Positions 22,691 through 32,107 are shown, numbered from the stretch's first letter. The stretch is 64,000 nt of DNA from Desulfitobacterium_A nosdiversum (GCF_049860565.1 NZ_CP172056.1:496001-560000), one strand, 5' to 3'. The notes: generated from the sequence alone by a model not told the origin. Numbers and translations: made by a program.

Positions 22691-22724
22691 AACACTCGCT
22701 CCTTTACCATTGTTCATCTCATAT

Positions 22725-23498
22725 TTAGAGGATTTTCGCTTCCTCACGCAATAAACGCGCTAATTCATGCGCAGCTTCCGCTGCTTCACCCGGAAGTTTT
22801 CTACCTCCTTGACGTGGGATGGGCAAGGTAAATTTCATGGTCTTCATCTGAGCGACCAAATCAGAAGCGTTCAGCCCCAAATCAGCTGCTTTTACGTTCG
22901 AAAGCGGTTTCTTCTTCGCTTTCATGATTCCGGCCACGGAGGGGTAACGGGGTTCGTTGATTCCTTGAACCACAGTCACTACGGTCGGAAGACTGACTTC
23001 CAAAGTCTCATTGCCTCCGTCAATAACCCGAACACCGACAGCTTTACCTTCAGCGACATCGAGCTTCGTGATACTGCTGATCGAAGAAACACCTAATTTC
23101 TCAGCGAGGCGAACGGCAACTTGAGCGGAACCATTATCGGTATCCATAACTCCAGCTAAGAGAATGTCACAGGGCAGTGTTTTTACAGCTGCTGCCAGGA
23201 TTTCAGCGGCAACGACTTCATCAACTTCACCGAGAGCAGGATCATTGACGAGAATGGCTTTATCTGCACCCATCGCTAAAGCGGTGCGAATCGCTTCTTG
23301 AGCGCGATCGCCGCCTAAGGTAACAACTGTAACGTCGCCACCCAATTTTTCTTTCAGGCGAAGAGCTTCCTCAATAGCATATTCATCTAAAGGATTGATA
23401 ACGAGATTAACTCCATTACCATCAATTTTCCCTTCAGCGTTAAGAACAATTTTCGCTTCTGTATCAAATGTTTGTTTCACAAGTACTACAATGTTCAT
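22725..23498 (-). CDS. etfB: Electron transfer flavoprotein beta subunit
   Basis: EtfB, 257 residues, with NIVVLVKQTFDTEAKI at the N-terminus, then NPLDEYAIEEALRLKEK and the AMGADKAILV segment typical of the family. The EtfB signature region (VRVIDGGNETLEVSLPTVVT) is intact. It lies 34 bases upstream of etfA and 37 bases after the enoyl-CoA hydratase gene. I cannot tell from sequence alone whether this Etf is bifurcating; the partner genes point to ordinary acyl-CoA-to-quinone transfer. Confidence 0.95.
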   Translation of the reverse strand: MNIVVLVKQTFDTEAKIVLNAEGKIDGNGVNLVINPLDEYAIEEALRLKEKLGGDVTVVTLGGDRAQEAIRTALAMGADKAILVNDPALGEVDEVVAAEILAAAVKTLPCDILLAGVMDTDNGSAQVAVRLAEKLGVSSISSITKLDVAEGKAVGVRVIDGGNETLEVSLPTVVTVVQGINEPRYPSVAGIMKAKKKPLSNVKAADLGLNASDLVAQMKTMKFTLPIPRQGGRKLPGEAAEAAHELARLLREEAKIL

Positions 23499-23535
23499 AG
23501 ACTAACCCTCCTGCTACTCGCTACTATGACCACGT

Positions 23536-24321
23536 TTAAGCGTTTTTAAATACTGCTTCACGCTTATTGATAAAGGCATCCAGTCCTTCACGAAGATCTT
23601 CCGTTTTGAAAACCTTTTCAACATACTGCATTTCCAGTTCCAGCGCATCTTCTAAATTAAGCTCAAGTCCTTTATTCACTAAGTATTTATCGTAACCGAT
23701 AGCAACCCCGGCACTTTTTGCCAATTTCTTAGCCAGCTTTAGCGCTTCATTTAGGGCCTCACCATTCGGAACAACTTGGTTAACCAATCCAAGCTGCATT
23801 GCCTCATCCGCTTTAACCATTTTCCCTGTAAATAAAAGCTCTTTTGCTTTAGCCGGTCCTACTAACCGTGCTAAACGCTGTGTACCCCCAAGACCGGGAA
23901 CAAGTCCGAGCGTGACTTCGGTCAAACCGAATTTGGCTTTTTCATCCGCGATTCTAAGATCACAGGATAAAGCAAGTTCTAAACCGCCGCCCAGGGCCAA
24001 GCCATTTAAAGCCGCAACAACAGGCCGGGGTGTGTTTTCTAAGTACGAAAACATTTCTTTATAGATTGTGGCATTTTCACGAGGTCCTACTTCAAACTGA
24101 TTCGGGAAATCCTTAATATCCGCGCCCGCTACAAAGCACTTTGGCCCCGCTCCGGTAATAACAATGGCCCGAATATCTGCATTTTGCTCAACCTCCTGCA
24201 GCACATCCTTTAGCTGTGCTCTGACATCTAAAGTCAGTGCATTCACGGGAGGGTTATTGATCGTAATAACTCCGACTCCCTCATCAATGACGAGTTCAAC
24301 GACTTTTTGACCTGACATCAT
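23536..24321 (-). CDS. Enoyl-CoA hydratase (crotonase family)
   Basis: 261 residues. It hydrates trans-2-enoyl-CoA to 3-hydroxyacyl-CoA. The oxyanion-hole and catalytic segments are present: ITGAGPKCFVAGADIKDF, then LALGGGLELALSCDLRIAD (first catalytic Glu), then GLTEVTLGLVPGLGGTQRL (second catalytic Glu). Both glutamates indicate a true hydratase. AGGAGG precedes two adjacent ATGs (24321 and 24318), and either may be used. It sits between the 3-hydroxyacyl-CoA dehydrogenase gene and etfB. Confidence 0.92.
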   Translation of the reverse strand: MMSGQKVVELVIDEGVGVITINNPPVNALTLDVRAQLKDVLQEVEQNADIRAIVITGAGPKCFVAGADIKDFPNQFEVGPRENATIYKEMFSYLENTPRPVVAALNGLALGGGLELALSCDLRIADEKAKFGLTEVTLGLVPGLGGTQRLARLVGPAKAKELLFTGKMVKADEAMQLGLVNQVVPNGEALNEALKLAKKLAKSAGVAIGYDKYLVNKGLELNLEDALELEMQYVEKVFKTEDLREGLDAFINKREAVFKNA

Positions 24322-24400
24322 TAGCCCTCCTTTTTAACTGGGGGGATAATTGAATCAACCTTTTTCAAATTATCCCCCTCGGATTTAAGCCCTAAAAATC

Positions 24401-25258
24401 TTATTTGTTGTAGTCATACCAGCCGGCATTAGTTTTCTTGCCAAGACGTCCGGCGCGAACGAGGTTCTTCAAAAGTTGGGGGGCATTCCATTTCATATCT
24501 TTGTATTCGTCGACAAAATAGTCCGAAACATGAAGGGAAATTTCCACTCCCGTGAAGTCCATCAGTTCGAAAGGACCCATCGGATAATTTAATCCGAGCT
24601 TAACCGCCGTATCGATGTCTTCTATAGAAGCGATTCCTTCCTCAGCAATGCGAATGGCTTCGAGAAATTGCGGCATCATGATCCGGTTAACGATAAATCC
24701 CGGGGTGTCTTTTTTAACTTCTACCGGAGTTTTTCCCATCGCTTTGGAAGCATCAGAAACAATAGACACCGTTTCATCGCTAGTGTAGTAGCCGCGAATC
24801 ACTTCAACTAATTTCATAACAAGGGGCGGATTGAAGAAATGCATCCCGACAACACGGTCTGGGCGAGATGTAGCATTGGCTAATGTGGTAATGGACATAG
24901 ATGATGTATTAGAAGCCAAAACCGTTTCAGGTCCGCAAATCTTATCCAGTTTTTCAAAAGCCGTCTTCTTCACATTTAAATCCTCGAAAATCGCTTCGAT
25001 AACCAAGGGAACCGATGCAAAATCTTCCATGTTTGTTGTTGTCGTAATGCGACTGAGAACCGCTTCTTTTTCCTCAACCGTCATTTTTTGTTTCTCTACG
25101 TTTTTATCAAGAAAACCGGTGATTCGTTTAACAGCACCATCAAGGAAACGTTGTTCAACATCACAGAGAACCACTTGAAGGCCCTTAACCGCTGCCAAGT
25201 GAGCAATTCCGCCTCCCATTGAACCTGCACCAAGAACTCCAACTTTTTGAATTGACAT
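24401..25258 (-). CDS. 3-hydroxyacyl-CoA (3-hydroxybutyryl-CoA) dehydrogenase
   Basis: 285 residues, the usual length of the single-domain clostridial Hbd type. It has the NAD-binding GAGSMGGGIAHLAAVKGL start, the catalytic His in VGMHFFNPPLVMKLVEVI, and DTPGFIVNRIMMPQFLEA. It oxidises 3-hydroxyacyl-CoA to 3-ketoacyl-CoA for the thiolase at the operon end. The short length suggests short-chain substrates by analogy with Hbd. Confidence 0.93.
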   Translation of the reverse strand: MSIQKVGVLGAGSMGGGIAHLAAVKGLQVVLCDVEQRFLDGAVKRITGFLDKNVEKQKMTVEEKEAVLSRITTTTNMEDFASVPLVIEAIFEDLNVKKTAFEKLDKICGPETVLASNTSSMSITTLANATSRPDRVVGMHFFNPPLVMKLVEVIRGYYTSDETVSIVSDASKAMGKTPVEVKKDTPGFIVNRIMMPQFLEAIRIAEEGIASIEDIDTAVKLGLNYPMGPFELMDFTGVEISLHVSDYFVDEYKDMKWNAPQLLKNLVRAGRLGKKTNAGWYDYNK

Positions 25259-25330
25259 CGTAATTTCCTCCTCTATTTTTCTATTTATTGACTACGGATT
25301 ATCTGCATTGCTGCTCATGTGCAGTGCATC

Positions 25331-27082
25331 TTACACCGTGTACTTTCCGTTTTCAGAGATAACTGCAGCAATTTCCCGTTTCAAGGCAACCGTATTTTGG
25401 AGATTATATTGGGTCAACTTTTCGAGATCAGCCAGATATTGAGTCAGTTCTTCACCTTCAGCAAGGGCAGTCAGCGTTTCCTTGGCTGTGTATTTCAGAA
25501 CATCTATCGTTGAATTAATATAAGCCTTAGTCATACTCAGTTTGAGTTTCGACTTGGTTTCGCCTTCATTTTCAATAGACTTCAGAGTCCGGAGCAACGC
25601 GCTCTCCATTCCAAATGTTTGAATGGCTATATCAGCTAACCGTTGTACAACTTCTTGTTGATCTCTCAGCCCATCACCGTATTTCTTATGGCTTGCATCT
25701 AAGGTCAGCAGGAAAATATCCTTTGCTGCCTGCACCAGGCCCTCTTCCCCTTGTCTAACGATATTGCCTTCAGCAATTTGCGACTTAAATTTATCAATGG
25801 CTTCCTGAAGCGGTAATTCTCCCTTTTCAGCACGCTTCAGCAAAGCTGTTGGAATGATAGTCCGATTAATTTCATTTGTTCCTTCGAAGATCCGGAAGAT
25901 ACGGGCGTCACGGTAAAGTCTTTCAATGGTATATTCACTGATAAATCCATAGCCGCCGTGAATTTGGACTCCTTCATCGACTGCATAGGCTTGGGTTTCT
26001 GTGCCAAAGATCTTATTGATTGAACACTCAATGGCATATTCCTCAATTCCTTTAGCAACAACCTGACCGCCATCATCTCCCGAAGTATCGAGACTTTCCA
26101 TCATTTCATCCAAAAGCCCGCCTGTACGATAGACCATACTTTCCGTGACATAGGTCTTAATCGCCATGTTCGCCAGTTTTTCTTTAATCATTCCAAAACT
26201 GGCAATAGGAGTACCAAACTGCTTCCTTTCATTGGCGTAAGTTGCAGACAGTTCCAGCGCATATTTGGAAGCGCCCAAGGCATTAGCGGCTAATTTATAC
26301 CGTCCTAAATTTAAAACATTAAAGGCTACGACATGCCCTTTGCCAATTTTATATAAGACATTTTCAACCGGAACTTTGACATCCTCAAAAATGACTTGCC
26401 GTGTTGAAGAACCTTTAATTCCCATTTTATGCTCTTCTGCCCCGGTAGAAAGGCCCCCAGAGTTTGCATCGACAATAAAGGCTGTAAATTTTTGGCCGTC
26501 GATTTTGGCATACACGATGAAGAAGCTAGCCATACCGGAATTCGTAATAAACTGTTTACTGCCATTAAGAATGTAATACTTCCCATCCGGACTTAAATCT
26601 GCTCGCGTTTTAGCTCCTAATGCGTCGGAGCCAGCTCCGGGTTCAGTTAAGGCATAAGCACCAATTAAATCCCCCGAGGCAATTCCCGGTAAATATTTAG
26701 CTTTTTGCTCACGGGTGCCGAACATAACGATAGGCATACTGCCGATACCGGTTTGACCGCCATGGGTCATCGCAAAGGAACCTGACCAGCCGATCGATTC
26801 AGAGATGATGGTCGTACTGACCTTATCCATTTCCATGCCGTCAAATTCTTCAGGAATATCAGAACCGTTTAAACCCAAATCGCCTGTACCCTTAAGAAGT
26901 TCCTCAATAAGCCCTTCTTTTTTAGCTTCAAGATCGTCCATTTGAGCAATAACCTTATCCTTAACAAAACCCATGGCTGTCCGCAAAAGCATTTTATGCT
27001 CAAGTGTAAAATCTTCCGGGGTAAATACACGTTGGGGATCGGTTTGACCTAAAAGGAAGCTTCCTCCTTTAATGATTGTCAT
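25331..27082 (-). CDS. Acyl-CoA dehydrogenase (FadE-like, long form)
   Basis: 583 residues, longer than the ~380-residue core family. It resembles Bacillus FadE, with an N-terminus MTIIKGGSFLLGQTDPQ, the FAD/substrate segment YALTEPGAGSDALG, and catalytic Glu in IFEGTNEINR. About 170 residues follow the core. It oxidises acyl-CoA to enoyl-CoA and hands electrons to EtfAB. The ATG at 27082 follows GGAAAGAGAG; the frame stays open to 27337 but that stretch overlaps the MFS gene, has no family similarity and is Cys/Arg-rich. Confidence 0.9.
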   Translation of the reverse strand: MTIIKGGSFLLGQTDPQRVFTPEDFTLEHKMLLRTAMGFVKDKVIAQMDDLEAKKEGLIEELLKGTGDLGLNGSDIPEEFDGMEMDKVSTTIISESIGWSGSFAMTHGGQTGIGSMPIVMFGTREQKAKYLPGIASGDLIGAYALTEPGAGSDALGAKTRADLSPDGKYYILNGSKQFITNSGMASFFIVYAKIDGQKFTAFIVDANSGGLSTGAEEHKMGIKGSSTRQVIFEDVKVPVENVLYKIGKGHVVAFNVLNLGRYKLAANALGASKYALELSATYANERKQFGTPIASFGMIKEKLANMAIKTYVTESMVYRTGGLLDEMMESLDTSGDDGGQVVAKGIEEYAIECSINKIFGTETQAYAVDEGVQIHGGYGFISEYTIERLYRDARIFRIFEGTNEINRTIIPTALLKRAEKGELPLQEAIDKFKSQIAEGNIVRQGEEGLVQAAKDIFLLTLDASHKKYGDGLRDQQEVVQRLADIAIQTFGMESALLRTLKSIENEGETKSKLKLSMTKAYINSTIDVLKYTAKETLTALAEGEELTQYLADLEKLTQYNLQNTVALKREIAAVISENGKYTV

Positions 27083-27144
27083 AGTTCTCACTCTCTTTCC
27101 TTTATTGAATAAGAATTCACAGTTCCTTTGTTTTGTCCCGGTTC

Positions 27145-28482
27145 TTAAGCTTTTGTGCTCATCTTTTCGATACTTCTTCCCTTTGTTTCGGCAATAAACA
27201 AAGCCGTTAAGGCAGCGATAACAGCTGGAATTGCAAAGAATATAAAGGTACCCGTGAACCCAATACCCATCTGTTGAACATAGCCTGCGGCAATAGGACT
27301 GAGAAACCCTCCGACCCGTCCGAAGGATTGGGCCCAAGAAATACCGGTACTCCTAAATTCCGTAGGATATGCCTCAGCCAGAAGGGGTTGAACTCCGCTC
27401 AAGCCATAATTCATAGCAAAACCAACCAGAGCTCCGGAAATAACGACCTGCCATTGATTGGAAGCAATTCCTATCAAGACAACGGCAGCCGCAGTCAAGA
27501 CCCAACCGATAATATTGTTTGTTTTGCGGCCAATCCTGTCCGCCATATACCCTGTTACAAATCCACCGACTGCTCCAAAAACATTTTGGAGAACAGCGAA
27601 CGAATACCCCTTAACTAATCCATATCCTTTTCCTACGAGAAGCGTTGGCAGCCATCCGTTAATCCCATAAATAACTACGGAGCCCATGAAATAGATGATC
27701 CAAAACGTCAAGGTTGCTTTCCGATATTCCGGAGAAAATAAAGCACCTATTCCCACCTTTTCCGGAGGAATTGGAATTACTAGGCTTCCAGGTTCATAAT
27801 CTTCTGCTTTCCCTTTGGCAATTACTTCGATTCGCCTAATTACTGCTATTGATTCGCCTTCTCTTCCTTGACTTAGAAACCAGTGAGGTGATTCGAGAAT
27901 AGTTCCCATTAAAACCAAGGCGTATAGGGCCGGTATTCCTCCCAGGAGATAACAAACTCTCCATCCATACGCGGGAACAACCTGAATCGAGACAATTCCG
28001 GCAAGGACCCACCCCAAAACATAAAAAGACATGATTGATGAGGTAAAAAAACCTCTCGTTTTTGTGGGAACATTTTCAGCCATTAACGTGATAGCAATAG
28101 GAATGCAAGCTCCAAACCCAATTCCGCCTAATATCCTAAGAATTGCGAAGACCTGAAAACTGTGCACATAATAGATCGGAAAGGTCAGCAAGGAAAAAAC
28201 AAGGGTAAAAATAACAAGGCTCTTTTTCCTCCCCATGCGATCTGAAATGATGCCTGCAGTCATCCCGCCAATCATCAATCCTAGAAGACTCCATGAAGCG
28301 AGACTTCCCGTTTGGATCTTCGTTAGCGCCCATTCTTGTGCAATTTGCGGCATTGTATAAGAAATAATCATATAATTGAAACCCGCAAATATCAGGGTGA
28401 GACCCACCAAAAAGTAGGTCCTATACGTGTATTTGGAAACGCCGAGTTGATCAATGATTTGAGAGATTGACATATTATTCAT
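27145..28482 (-). CDS. MFS transporter (AAHS-like organic acid symporter)
   Basis: 445 residues with about 12 predicted membrane helices and the MFS signature GIISDRMGRKKSLVI after helix 2, plus a second copy GYMADRIGRKTNN after helix 8. It resembles aromatic/organic acid:proton symporters. It is clearly paralogous to the carrier at 38316-39674: both share the SYTMPQIAQEWAL and PLLAE/PLMAESYPTEFR segments. Placed second in the operon directly after the CoA-transferase gene, it likely imports the acid that the transferase activates. The first ATG has only a weak AGGGTGA site; ATG at 28473 is an alternative. Confidence 0.88.
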   Translation of the reverse strand: MNNMSISQIIDQLGVSKYTYRTYFLVGLTLIFAGFNYMIISYTMPQIAQEWALTKIQTGSLASWSLLGLMIGGMTAGIISDRMGRKKSLVIFTLVFSLLTFPIYYVHSFQVFAILRILGGIGFGACIPIAITLMAENVPTKTRGFFTSSIMSFYVLGWVLAGIVSIQVVPAYGWRVCYLLGGIPALYALVLMGTILESPHWFLSQGREGESIAVIRRIEVIAKGKAEDYEPGSLVIPIPPEKVGIGALFSPEYRKATLTFWIIYFMGSVVIYGINGWLPTLLVGKGYGLVKGYSFAVLQNVFGAVGGFVTGYMADRIGRKTNNIIGWVLTAAAVVLIGIASNQWQVVISGALVGFAMNYGLSGVQPLLAEAYPTEFRSTGISWAQSFGRVGGFLSPIAAGYVQQMGIGFTGTFIFFAIPAVIAALTALFIAETKGRSIEKMSTKA

Positions 28483-28505
28483 TTTTAGTCACCCTGTCTT
28501 TCTCT

Positions 28506-29789
28506 CTAAATGACCCCCTGTTGTCTAAAGTTAGCAATTTCGCCATCATCGTAATGGAGTACTTTTTGAAGAATTGCATCGGTATCTTGCCCAAGTTTCG
28601 GAGCCCCGCGCCATACCTTAGCCGGAGTTTGACTCATCTTCGGATTGAATCCAAAAGCTTTGACGATTTGATCCAGTGTCTCGTCTTTATATTCAACAAA
28701 ATCCCCGCGTTTCTGGTAGTGTTCACTATCCACTAAATCTTCGGCAGTTTTGACGATGCCGCAGGGAACCTTGAAGCTGAGCAAATGCTGCTTAGCCTCT
28801 TCGGCATCATGCGCTGCAACCCAATCCATCGTCAGCTGATTTAACTCGAGACCGATTTCCGAATTCAAGGCCTCAGGTGATCCACCTGCCGCTTCGTGGG
28901 TAAACTTATTGGGATCAAGTTCTAAAGCTTTGATGAATCGCCCAAAAACGAAGGAACCGTAGGCACCAATGTAGAGGTATCTCTCATCCTTTGTTTTGAA
29001 TAAGTTCGCCGGTTGGAAAATCGGTATTTTATTTCCTCCTCTTTGCTTAGTTCTGCCGAGCAGGAACCGTTGAACAAATAAATCGCTCAAAACCTTGCTC
29101 ATCGACTCAATTTGTGAAATATCAATGGCCTGACCCTGGCCAGTCTTTTGCGCATGCAGATAAGCCATTAAAATCCCATTGACCGCAAACAAAGCAGTTA
29201 TATAATCGTTCATAAATCCAGTTGCTGGAGACGGCGGCATAGGTTCAGGAAAACCATTGATGAACATAAACCCACCTTCGGCTTGACCAATAGGATCATA
29301 GGATGGCCGGTTACATTCCTCAGGCACACCACCAAACTGGGGTCTTCCAAAACCGCTGATATGTGCGATAACAAGTTTAGGGTTCACTTCAAAAAGCATT
29401 TCTTCAGTTATCCCTAACTTTTCAATCCAGACCATATTCTCCACCCAAACATCACAATTTTTGATGAGGGAAAGAAATATCTCTTTACTCTCTGGAATCT
29501 TTAGGTTCACTTCAAGTGATAAACTCAACTTATTCCGTGCTTCCTGAATCCAGACGGTACTCACTCTTTGATCACCCTGCTTTACCACAGGTGCTTGCTC
29601 ACGATAGGGATCCCCTACGCCGGGCCGTTCAACATGAATAACCTCAGCTCCATATTCTGCAAGCAAAGATGCTGCAAACGGGGCTGCCACAATACTTCCT
29701 GTCATCAGCACTCGCATTCCCGTGAGCGGGCCAAATTTGGGCGCAATAGCCGGTGCAGGTACGTGCTCAATTTCCTTCCATCTTTCCAT
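28506..29789 (-). CDS. Family III (CaiB/BaiF) CoA-transferase
   Basis: 427 residues, typical of formyl-CoA-transferase-like enzymes. Conserved parts are PLTGMRVLMTGSIVAAPFA, GAEVIHVERPGVGDPYR and RPSYDPIGQAEGGFMF, in which the Asp is the expected acyl-carrying residue. It would move CoA from an acyl-CoA donor to the imported acid and so start the pathway without ATP. AGGGGAG lies upstream of the ATG. It is the first enzyme gene after the sigma-54 promoter at 29920-29935. The substrate cannot be inferred from sequence. Confidence 0.9.
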   Translation of the reverse strand: MERWKEIEHVPAPAIAPKFGPLTGMRVLMTGSIVAAPFAASLLAEYGAEVIHVERPGVGDPYREQAPVVKQGDQRVSTVWIQEARNKLSLSLEVNLKIPESKEIFLSLIKNCDVWVENMVWIEKLGITEEMLFEVNPKLVIAHISGFGRPQFGGVPEECNRPSYDPIGQAEGGFMFINGFPEPMPPSPATGFMNDYITALFAVNGILMAYLHAQKTGQGQAIDISQIESMSKVLSDLFVQRFLLGRTKQRGGNKIPIFQPANLFKTKDERYLYIGAYGSFVFGRFIKALELDPNKFTHEAAGGSPEALNSEIGLELNQLTMDWVAAHDAEEAKQHLLSFKVPCGIVKTAEDLVDSEHYQKRGDFVEYKDETLDQIVKAFGFNPKMSQTPAKVWRGAPKLGQDTDAILQKVLHYDDGEIANFRQQGVI

Positions 29790-29809
29790 CTCTTTTGTCT
29801 CCCCTCGAC

Positions 29810-29866
29810 TTATCTTTCTAAATGGTCTTTGAGCTGTCTAGATTTGCAGCCCTTTCTCGATCTCAT
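29810..29866 (-). CDS. Possible 18-residue leader peptide
   Basis: An ATG with a strong GGAGGTGAAC site opens an 18-codon basic peptide (MRSRKGCKSRQLKDHLER) ending in TAA, 20 bases before the CoA-transferase start. It lies about 45 bases downstream of the expected transcript start. It could aid translation of the operon or be incidental. Confidence 0.35.
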   Translation of the reverse strand: MRSRKGCKSRQLKDHLER

Positions 29867-29919
29867 GTTCACCTCCAACAAAGTAATTGAATAAATAATT
29901 CTGTATATTTAAAATATTA

Positions 29920-29935
29920 TGCAATTATCATGCCA
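29920..29935 (-). promoter_or_regulatory. Sigma-54 promoter of the beta-oxidation operon
   Basis: The minus strand reads TGGCATG-ATAA-TTGCA, an excellent -24/-12 element with correct GG-to-GC spacing. It precedes the nine-gene operon that starts at 29789; transcription would begin near 29908. Confidence 0.88.
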
Positions 29936-30006
29936 AAGCGGGACCACTATTAAAAACCGATGAAATCTGTTTTGTGAAAATGAAATTATTCTTAAAAAGA
30001 AATAAA

Positions 30007-30042
30007 GTAAAGATTCTTTACACCTCTGTAAAAATTTTTTAC
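30007..30042. promoter_or_regulatory. Tandem palindromic activator sites (putative UAS)
   Basis: Two perfect 15-base palindromes, GTAAAGATTCTTTAC (30007-30021) and GTAAAAATTTTTTAC (30028-30042), have centres exactly 21 bases apart (two helical turns). They lie about 75-105 bases upstream of the -24 element, the usual place for sigma-54 activator sites. Confidence 0.7.
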
Positions 30043-30074
30043 ATGAGAAAATAAGCATAAATAGCTTCCTGATA

Positions 30075-30121
30075 GTACAAAAAATACTGCCCTCAACTTC
30101 CACAAGGAAAGTCAAGGACAG
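30075..30121 (-). terminator. Terminator after the PrpR-type regulator gene
   Basis: On the minus strand an imperfect stem (CTGTCCTTGACTTTCC with GGAAGTTGAGGGCAG) is followed by TATTTTTTG. It separates the regulator transcript from the operon control region. Confidence 0.75.
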
Positions 30122-30154
30122 TTGTAAGTTTAATTAAACTTTATGATTATTAAG

Positions 30155-32107
30155 TTACAGCTCAACAGAAAATGCACTTAAGTTTCGATTAAGCATTTTT
30201 AGCAGGGTGGGACGACTTATTCCTAATTTCATGGCTAATTCAGTATTATTAAGGCTAGTTCTCGCTCTTACACTTTGAATAATTTGGGCGTTCATTTCTT
30301 CAAGGGTACTAATCCGTACATTAATTTTATCGTCTGCAGTTCCTTCATTGATTTGATTAAGAATTTGAACCCGTTCTTCCTCGGCTAATAATTCAAGGAC
30401 AGTATCTTCCCATTCGCTTTCACTATCTGCTAAAATAACACATCTCTCAACAAAATTCTGAAGCTGTCTGATATTTCCGTACCATTCCTGTTTTGCTATT
30501 TTGTTTAAGTGTAGCTCCGATAATTCAAAGTTTAGTTTATTATACTTATCGGTTAATTTCTCAACAAAAAACTTAACGAGACAGGGAATATCATCCTTTC
30601 TTTCTCTTAAAGGAGGTAGGGTTAATTTCAACACATTAAGACGGAAATATAAGTCTTCACGAAAAGCCCCTTTTCTAACCAGGGCTTCTAAGTCTTCATT
30701 GGAAGCGGCGATAACTCTTACATCCACTGGAATAACGCGATCACTTCCGATTCTTCGAACTTCTTTTTCCTGCAATACGCGAAGCAGATTTGCCTGCAAA
30801 TCCAACTTCATTTTACCAATCTCATCAAGGAAGACCGTCCCGCCTTGAGCAATTTCAAACAGGCCTGCTTTTCCTCCTTTACTCGCCCCGGTAAAAGATC
30901 CTTCGCTATATCCAAAAAGTTCACTTCGCAATAAATTATCGTCTAATGAAGCGCAGTTTACAGCCACAAATGGACATTTACCTCTTAGCAGGTGCCCATT
31001 ATGCAGACTCTGGGCCAATAATTCTTTGCCAGTACCGCTTTCACCGCGAATCAGAACAATACCATCCGTATTGGCATATTTTTTAGCCTTTTGAATAACT
31101 GCGGCCATCCCGGGATTGACATGAAAAATATCTTTAAAAGAGTATTTTGCGATTAATCCTTTTTCTATAATATCCCGGCTTGCTTTCCCTTCCTCTTGCT
31201 TCTTGGCGACTTCTTTAAATGTAATAAAAATACTGCTTAAATTTTGCCGCTTATCAAAACTCGGAATGCGATTGACCAAAAGATCACCTTTCGGCATCTT
31301 ATAGAGGAACCCCAGTCTTTTTTCATGCTGATCAAAAAGTTTTACCAAGTATTTAAAATGACTTAATTCGTCTAAGGATTTCCCCAAGACCTCCTGTTCA
31401 TTAAGTCCAAAGATTGGCTCCGCAACATGATTAAATATAGTAAATCTTTTCTTATCATTTATTGCGATCATTCCCTCGTGTGAATAAGCCGTTATTGTTT
31501 TGACTTGAGATGAAGCTATTCTCTCGCTCAATTGAAAATTTGAAATAGCTCTCGCATTTTCAAGCGCTTTGCGAATGGTATTTTCTCCACCTAATACAGA
31601 GATGTAATCCATTCCATTTAAATAAACAACAGAGGCAATTTTTTCTCCCGCTCCTACTACAACTTCAACGCCATCTTGACGTGCCTGTTTAATTTTGATC
31701 AGTAGATCCTGCCAATCATGATAGATATATACTTTTGCAGGCAGGCTGAGAACAGTACAAAGCGTAGTAATTATACTAAACTTTTCTGTCTCTCCCGAAA
31801 AGACGCCTACTTTGCATTTCATTTTTTTAGCTTTTTGAAGAGCTAGGATTAAATCATATTCCGTCGGGTAAATACTCACAAAAGGCAGTGGTCCTATGTC
31901 TTTACGCAGAAGATTAAGGGTTGCTCCTCCACTCCCTAAAATACTGATACGATTAGGATCTTGAGATATCATGTCGCGGGCGATCTGTACAGCATCATCA
32001 AAAGTAGATTCACAAACGGAAACACTTAAATTAAATTCTTTTTTAACTTTATACAGTAAATTTGTGAATTCCTTCTGTGGCGATGTAAAGAAAACCTCAC
32101 CCGTCAT
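30155..32107 (-). CDS. Sigma-54 activator with PrpR-type sensor domain
   Basis: About 650 residues. The first ~190 match the PrpR_N effector-binding domain (ARDMISQDPNRISILGSGGA, then GVFSGETEKFSIIT). A PAS-like segment follows (ITAYSHEGMIAINDKKRFTI). The AAA+ core has Walker A GESGTGKELLAQSL near 352 and GSFTGA near 402, a Ser variant of the sigma-54-contacting GAFTGA loop. The C-terminus is a Fis-type HTH (NNTELAMKLGISRPTLLKML). The ATG at 32107 follows GGGGGAG; the open extension to 32206 lacks support. It probably binds the palindromes at 30007-30042 and activates the promoter at 29920-29935, sensing a pathway acid or acyl-CoA. Confidence 0.9.
   Translation of the reverse strand: MTGEVFFTSPQKEFTNLLYKVKKEFNLSVSVCESTFDDAVQIARDMISQDPNRISILGSGGATLNLLRKDIGPLPFVSIYPTEYDLILALQKAKKMKCKVGVFSGETEKFSIITTLCTVLSLPAKVYIYHDWQDLLIKIKQARQDGVEVVVGAGEKIASVVYLNGMDYISVLGGENTIRKALENARAISNFQLSERIASSQVKTITAYSHEGMIAINDKKRFTIFNHVAEPIFGLNEQEVLGKSLDELSHFKYLVKLFDQHEKRLGFLYKMPKGDLLVNRIPSFDKRQNLSSIFITFKEVAKKQEEGKASRDIIEKGLIAKYSFKDIFHVNPGMAAVIQKAKKYANTDGIVLIRGESGTGKELLAQSLHNGHLLRGKCPFVAVNCASLDDNLLRSELFGYSEGSFTGASKGGKAGLFEIAQGGTVFLDEIGKMKLDLQANLLRVLQEKEVRRIGSDRVIPVDVRVIAASNEDLEALVRKGAFREDLYFRLNVLKLTLPPLRERKDDIPCLVKFFVEKLTDKYNKLNFELSELHLNKIAKQEWYGNIRQLQNFVERCVILADSESEWEDTVLELLAEEERVQILNQINEGTADDKINVRISTLEEMNAQIIQSVRARTSLNNTELAMKLGISRPTLLKMLNRNLSAFSVEL

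Noticed and set aside
22691..22747. Longer EtfA start
   Set aside because: It would overlap the end of etfB, and MPKGIWIF at 22690 has a strong ribosome-binding site.
27083..27337. 85-codon N-terminal extension of the acyl-CoA dehydrogenase frame
   Set aside because: It overlaps the MFS gene, is Cys/Arg-rich with no family similarity, and a proper start with ribosome-binding site exists at 27082.
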